Source: an uncultured Sterolibacterium sp. (GTDB taxonomy: Bacteria; Pseudomonadota; Gammaproteobacteria; Burkholderiales; Rhodocyclaceae). Taken from it: a DNA stretch of 42,072 nucleotides. Within the stretch, counting starts at the first letter, position 1; each line of letters begins with the position of its first letter. A model generated the notes under the pieces. It was not told the origin of the DNA. It did not search any database and saw only the letters and a program-made list of their open reading frames with translations. The position numbers were made by a program, and so were the translations under genes. Location: contig CAILCO010000044.1 of the NCBI GenBank assembly GCA_903832735.1, positions 1 to 42,072 of the forward strand. The letters run 5' to 3'. This document shows positions 37,980 through 42,072 of the stretch, piece after piece.

Positions 37980-38732
37980 ATGACCCAGAAAACTGAAACC
38001 GAGAGTCTGTTCGCGAACAAACGTATTTTTCTCGCTGGAGCGTCCGGAGCCATCGGCCGGCAACTCGCGCCCCTTCTCATAGCAGACGGATGGCAAGTCG
38101 TCGGTACGACGCGATCCGCAGATAAGGCACCGCTGCTGCGTAAGATGGGCGTCGAACCGGTTGTCGTCGATGTTTTTGACGCGGTTGCGCTGCGCAGCGT
38201 CATGAGCGAATTCCAACCGGCGATCGTTATCCACCAGCTTACCGATCTTCCTCACGCGCTCGAAGCGAGCAAGATGACTGAAGCCTTGGTACGCAACGCC
38301 CGCTTGCGGGATGAGGGCACGCGCAACCTGATCGAGGCTGCGCTGCTCGCTGGCGCAAAGCGATTAATTGCCCAGAGCATCTCCTTCATCTACGCAGACG
38401 GCCCCCTGCCACACCGCGAGGAGGACCCGTTTCTTGCCGAAACGCACCCGCTATATGGTGAAACCGTGTCCGGCGTTGCGAGCCTCGAGCGCCAGGTGCT
38501 CAACGCTCCGCTCGATGGAATTGTTCTCAGATATGGTTTGATCTACGGTCCCGGCACGGGGTTTGACGCGCCCATCGCGCCAGGGTCGGTACATGTCGGC
38601 GCTGCAGCGAAGGCAGCACAGCTTGCCATTACCAGGGCGGCGCCGGGAATCTACAACGTCGCAGAGGACGATGGCACGGTGTTGACCGAGAAGGCCGTCC
38701 GGATACTCGGCTGGGACCATGGTTGGAGATAA
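37980..38732 (+). CDS. NAD(P)-binding epimerase/SDR-like protein
   Basis: 250-residue atypical short-chain dehydrogenase or epimerase. The nucleotide-binding motif is G20-A-S-G23-A-I-G26. YADGPLPH and YGETVSGVASLE stand where the catalytic YxxxK usually lies, but the lysine is not present at the expected place, so activity may be altered. AGGAG before ATG at 37980 is strong. It may be regulated by the Rrf2 gene just upstream. Converges with the MDR gene across 72 bases. Confidence 0.82.
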   Translation: MTQKTETESLFANKRIFLAGASGAIGRQLAPLLIADGWQVVGTTRSADKAPLLRKMGVEPVVVDVFDAVALRSVMSEFQPAIVIHQLTDLPHALEASKMTEALVRNARLRDEGTRNLIEAALLAGAKRLIAQSISFIYADGPLPHREEDPFLAETHPLYGETVSGVASLERQVLNAPLDGIVLRYGLIYGPGTGFDAPIAPGSVHVGAAAKAAQLAITRAAPGIYNVAEDDGTVLTEKAVRILGWDHGWR

Positions 38733-38804
38733 GGTCGGTAACCACCTGACGATTGAGAACGGAGACGGAAGCAGGCGCTGATCGATGTATTCCGGATTTT
38801 CGGT

Positions 38805-39998
38805 TTACGACAACAAGGGCGGTTCTGGCCGAACTGTGGCATCGGGGCTGGCGTCCATCGGTCTGGCCGGATTGATCAGATATTTTCCGCCGGTAGAGCG
38901 GCGGCTGTAGAGGGCGACGAGTTCTGGCTGCAGTGCCTCGGCCAGGGAAATCTCCCGCGTGTAACGGCATGCGAAGGTGGTCTTCAGTTCCGCCAGGACG
39001 CGCGCCTGCAGGGCGGCAGTCGCTGCGGGACCGATCTTGGCCAGGTACTGGGTGAGCAGCCAGCCGCCGACGCCGAACGCCAGACCGAAGTTCCGCTTCA
39101 GCACGGTGGGACCGGTGTCGAGCGTGCCATAGAGGTAGACCTGCTTGTGCGTCGCCGAGCCATAGCGGCTGTAGCCCTTGGCCGAGCGGTTGATGGCCGA
39201 CTCCATGCCGGTCAGGATCTGGCTCGCCAGCGTCCCGCCGCCGATGGCATCGAAGGCCAGGGTGGCGCCGGTGGACTGCAGGGCCTCGGTCAGATCCTGC
39301 TGAAACGTGGTCGCGCTGGAATCGCAGACATGGGCCGCTCCCATGCCGCGCAGGAGTTCTAGCTGCGCCCGGCTGCGGACGATATTCACCAGACCGATAT
39401 TGTCTGCAAGGCAGATTCGGTTGAGCATCTGCCCCAGGCTGCTGGCCGCCGCTGTATGAACCAGCGCAGTATGGCCTTCGCGGCGCATGACATCGACCAT
39501 GGACAGCGCGGTCATCGGATTGATGAAGATCGCCGCTCCCTCCGCCGGCGAGGTCCCTGGCGGCAGGACGACACAGCGGGATGCCTGGGTCGCGTGATAC
39601 TGAACATACATGCCGCCGCCGAAGGTCGCCACGGTCTTGCCCAGCAAGGCTGCAGCGGGGGCCGCGGAGCCGGCGGCGACGACGATGCCGGCGCCTTCAT
39701 TGCCAACGAGCATGGACTGATCGAGGCGGGCCTTGATGCCCCACGTCGCCTCCTCGGGTATCCTCGCGGTCAGCACGGTGCCGGCCCCCTTGCCCGATGC
39801 CGTGGCAGTGTTCGGATCGGCGGCGGCGAACAGCAGGCCCAGGTCGGAGGGGTTGATCGGCGTCGCTTCCACCCGGATGATGACTTCGTCGGCCAGGGGT
39901 TCCGGTACTGCTGCGTTCACCAGGGACAGTTCGAGTTCGCCGCTGCCCTTGACCAGGGAGCGTAGTTGCAGCCCGGTCCTTATTTCAGATGTGCTCAT
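38805..39998 (-). CDS. MDR-family zinc-type alcohol dehydrogenase/quinone oxidoreductase
   Basis: 397-residue medium-chain dehydrogenase. The GroES-like N-terminal half has EVIIRVEATPINPSDLG and GNEGAG; the nucleotide domain carries HTAAASSLGQML. Classical zinc-binding cysteines are absent, so a zinc-free NADPH:quinone oxidoreductase-like enzyme is likely. The ATG at 39996-39998 is preceded by GGGGAAA; the frame extends upstream but without family similarity. It lies 117 bases after the hybrid kinase gene on the same strand. Substrate unknown. Confidence 0.87.
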   Translation of the reverse strand: MSTSEIRTGLQLRSLVKGSGELELSLVNAAVPEPLADEVIIRVEATPINPSDLGLLFAAADPNTATASGKGAGTVLTARIPEEATWGIKARLDQSMLVGNEGAGIVVAAGSAAPAAALLGKTVATFGGGMYVQYHATQASRCVVLPPGTSPAEGAAIFINPMTALSMVDVMRREGHTALVHTAAASSLGQMLNRICLADNIGLVNIVRSRAQLELLRGMGAAHVCDSSATTFQQDLTEALQSTGATLAFDAIGGGTLASQILTGMESAINRSAKGYSRYGSATHKQVYLYGTLDTGPTVLKRNFGLAFGVGGWLLTQYLAKIGPAATAALQARVLAELKTTFACRYTREISLAEALQPELVALYSRRSTGGKYLINPARPMDASPDATVRPEPPLLS

Positions 39999-40115
39999 GG
40001 CTATTTCCCCAGGATTCGATCGTTGTCGATTATGCTCCTCAGCCGTGCCGCCATCGTCCCCGACTCGGGTGGCCTGCGCTACCGTCGGCCTGCTCATTCC
40101 GCTGATTGGGGCCCG

Positions 40116-42072
40116 CTACAAGCCTCGGTCGATATCGTGCATGTTCAACACTGTTCGTGTGCCATCGATCAGCCATTTCAGTGCGGCGATCAATGCTGCA
40201 CAGCAAGTGGCAATTTCGTCCGGCCCTGCGTTCTTGTGCAGCGCCGCATCGAAGGCCGCCGCCGCAGCCGAGAGCGTTGCCGCTCCGACACTGCCGGCTG
40301 AACCCTTGAGCGTGTGGGCCAGTTGCTTGAGGCCGTCTCGGTCGTTGTTCGCCAGTTTCTCGGCAAGTGCCATTGCATCAAGGCTATGGCTGTCGATGAA
40401 CATTTCCAGGATGCGCACATACTTGGCCGCATCGCCGCGAAACAGGATCAGCCCGCGCTCGACATCCAGACCCGAAACCGCCGCCAGTTGCCGGCAGCGT
40501 TCGGCTGAATCGCAGACCGAAGCCGAGCTCGGGGCGCCCTCCGATACGGGGGCGGGATTCGCTTCGGTGATCCCACGGGGATTTCCTTCGGTGATCGCGC
40601 GGGGATTCCCTACGGTCATCGGCAGCCACTTGAGCAGCATCCTGTAGAGCGCGTCGGGATCCACGGGCTTGGCGATGAAGTCGTTCATGCCCGCGGCCTG
40701 GCAGGCACGTCTATCCTCGGCGTAGGCATTGGCGGTCATGGCCAGGATAGGTAGCGTTTCGCAACCCGGCAGGGCGCGGATGGCGCGGGTCGCCTCCAGG
40801 CCATCCATGAGCGGCATCTGCATATCCATCAGGACCAGATCGTAGGCGTTGGCGCTGGCCATAGCCACTGCCTTGCTGCCGTCTTCTGCTGTGTCCACGC
40901 TCATTCCTGTGCCGTGCAGCAGTTCCAGGGCAACCTCGCGGTTGATCTCGTTGTCTTCGGCCATCAGCAGCCGGGCGCCCCCGTGACAGCGGCGCAACTC
41001 GGCCTCGGCATCGTCTGTTCTGGGTATCGTCACGGGCATGACGCCATGGCCAGGTTTCAGCCGCGCGGTGAACCAGAAAGTGCTGCCTTTGCCCGGCGTG
41101 CTCTCGGCCCCGGCCTCGCCGCCCATCAGCTGCGCGAGTTGCCGGGTGATGGCCAGACCGAGGCCGGTGCCGCCGTATTTTCGCGTCGTCGAAACGTCGG
41201 CCTGCTCGAAGGTCCGAAACAGGCCGGGGATCTTGTCCGGGTCTATGCCTATGCCCGTGTCCTCCACCTGGAAGCGCACCAGGATTTCTTCGCCGTCGTT
41301 TTTCAGGAGGATGGCCCGCAGAGCGACGGCACCCTGCTCGGTGAATTTGATGGCGTTGCCGGTGTAGTTGAGCAATGCCTGGCGCAGCCTCAAGGGATCG
41401 CCGCGGAGCCAGACCGGCACTGCGTCGGGATCGATCGTCACTGTCAGGCCCTTGGCCCGGGCTTGATCGGTGGTCATGGAGCGGACATTGTCGAGTATGC
41501 TCGACAGATGAAAGTCGGTATCCTCGATGACCAGCTTGTTGGCCTCGATCTTGGAGATATCGAGGATGTCGTTGATGATCGACAGCAGGTGATTGGCGGC
41601 ATCGCCGATCTTGCCCAGCCGTTCGGCCTGCACGGGCTCCTGTTTGGCTCGGCGCAGGAGATGGTTGAGGCCGATGATGGCGTTCATCGGCGTGCGGATT
41701 TCGTGGCTCATGTTGGCCAGGAAAGTGCTCTTCGCCCGGTTGGCGGCGACCGCTTCTTCGACACGATGCTGCAGCTCGATGTTCAGCGTCTCGATATGGC
41801 CGGTACGCTCTCTGACCAGATCTTCCAGATGCAGCTGATAGCTCTTCAGCTCCTTCACCGCCTTCTGCTTCTGGGTGAAATAGGTCGCCAGAGCCATGCC
41901 CACCGAAGACAGACAGAGCATGTAGAAGAAATATTGATCTTTCCCTAAATCATGACAACCAATCTTGACCTCATGCGTTATATCCTTATCAAGGTATTTG
42001 GAGATATGCGTGATGGTCAAAAGTCGATTGGACGATGCGACAAAAAAGCGGTTACGCGCTGGGCGACTTCTC
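40116..42072 (-). CDS. Hybrid sensor histidine kinase, N terminus outside the window
   Basis: The frame remains open to the window edge, so the input domain is missing; at least 650 residues are visible. In order: a membrane segment around [19 protein letters not shown], a coiled coil, HisKA with the phosphorylated histidine in MSHEIRTP, HATPase with [15 protein letters not shown] and GGTGLGLAI, a receiver domain with the aspartate in LVLMDMQMP, and an HPt domain with AHTLKGSAG. The phosphorelay looks complete. The receiver-HPt linker carries a tandem eight-residue repeat. No partner response regulator gene is in view. Confidence 0.93.
   Translation of the reverse strand, partial: RSRPARNRFFVASSNRLLTITHISKYLDKDITHEVKIGCHDLGKDQYFFYMLCLSSVGMALATYFTQKQKAVKELKSYQLHLEDLVRERTGHIETLNIELQHRVEEAVAANRAKSTFLANMSHEIRTPMNAIIGLNHLLRRAKQEPVQAERLGKIGDAANHLLSIINDILDISKIEANKLVIEDTDFHLSSILDNVRSMTTDQARAKGLTVTIDPDAVPVWLRGDPLRLRQALLNYTGNAIKFTEQGAVALRAILLKNDGEEILVRFQVEDTGIGIDPDKIPGLFRTFEQADVSTTRKYGGTGLGLAITRQLAQLMGGEAGAESTPGKGSTFWFTARLKPGHGVMPVTIPRTDDAEAELRRCHGGARLLMAEDNEINREVALELLHGTGMSVDTAEDGSKAVAMASANAYDLVLMDMQMPLMDGLEATRAIRALPGCETLPILAMTANAYAEDRRACQAAGMNDFIAKPVDPDALYRMLLKWLPMTVGNPRAITEGNPRGITEANPAPVSEGAPSSASVCDSAERCRQLAAVSGLDVERGLILFRGDAAKYVRILEMFIDSHSLDAMALAEKLANNDRDGLKQLAHTLKGSAGSVGAATLSAAAAAFDAALHKNAGPDEIATCCAALIAALKWLIDGTRTVLNMHDIDRGL
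40552..40623. repeat. In-frame 24-base tandem repeat in the hybrid kinase linker
   Basis: Three units of 24 bases, each centred on GGGGATT(C/T)C followed by CTTCGGTGATC-like sequence, run from 40552 to 40623. They encode [16 protein letters not shown] and a decayed ANPAPVSE between the receiver and HPt domains. The unit shares CCCA-GGGATTTCCT with the intergenic sequence after dksA (around 21346-21361). Confidence 0.75.

Noticed and set aside
38733-38804. Terminator between the convergent SDR-like and MDR genes
   Set aside because: Only a three-pair CCG/CGG stem with T-rich loop is visible; not convincing.
40552-40623. CRISPR-like array
   Set aside because: The 24-base units are contiguous with no spacers and lie in frame inside the kinase gene.

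Overview
The window is a high-GC bacterial chromosome segment whose gene order and protein sequences fit a betaproteobacterium. The block trpS-scpA-scpB-rluB, then rimP-nusA-infB-rbfA-truB-rpsO-pnp, followed by a convergent dksA, is a typical betaproteobacterial backbone. A Rhodocyclales-like environmental organism with broad catabolic ability is my inference from the accessory genes; no rRNA or tRNA gene is present to confirm it.

Layout. (1) 1-4071: a short non-coding start, then a very large membrane-anchored sensor with four PAS domains, GGDEF and EAL (cyclic di-GMP turnover). (2) 4167-8538: a small cysteine-rich iron-sulfur protein, gcvH on the opposite strand behind a long structured leader, an alpha/beta hydrolase, a PHP-domain phosphoesterase, a YciO-type protein and an M50 site-2 protease. 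(3) 8544-21820: the housekeeping block for tRNA charging, chromosome segregation, rRNA modification, transcription elongation/translation initiation, ribosome maturation and RNA decay, with promoters, an apparent attenuator ahead of rimP, and intrinsic terminators. (4) 22023-36977: an accessory catabolic region. On the minus strand are a NAD-dependent beta-hydroxyacid-type dehydrogenase, a two-subunit molybdenum hydroxylase (2Fe-2S plus Mo-binding subunits, no FAD subunit) and a GlcG/HbpS-like protein. Divergently on the plus strand are a CocE/NonD hydrolase, a complete branched-chain-amino-acid-type ABC importer (Tat-exported binding protein, two permeases, two ATPases), an ACMSD-like amidohydrolase, a second beta-hydroxyacid-type dehydrogenase and an MmgE/PrpD protein with a Tat-like signal. 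(5) 37329-42072: an Rrf2 regulator with a dyad over its own start, an NAD(P)-binding epimerase/SDR-like protein, an MDR-family zinc-type dehydrogenase on the minus strand, and a hybrid histidine kinase that runs off the window end.

The strongest candidate for an undescribed system is region 4. The genes look like an import, hydroxylation, hydrolysis, decarboxylation and dehydrogenation route for an unknown polar or N-heteroaromatic compound, controlled from a 174-bp divergent region. The substrate is not identifiable from sequence alone.

Two families of dispersed non-coding repeats also stand out. One, of about 180 bp, is present between rbfA and truB and again between the two molybdenum-hydroxylase subunit genes, where it supplies a stop codon. 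The other, of 35 bp with a hairpin, occurs just after dksA and between two genes of the catabolic cluster. A 24-bp in-frame tandem repeat forms a linker in the hybrid kinase.
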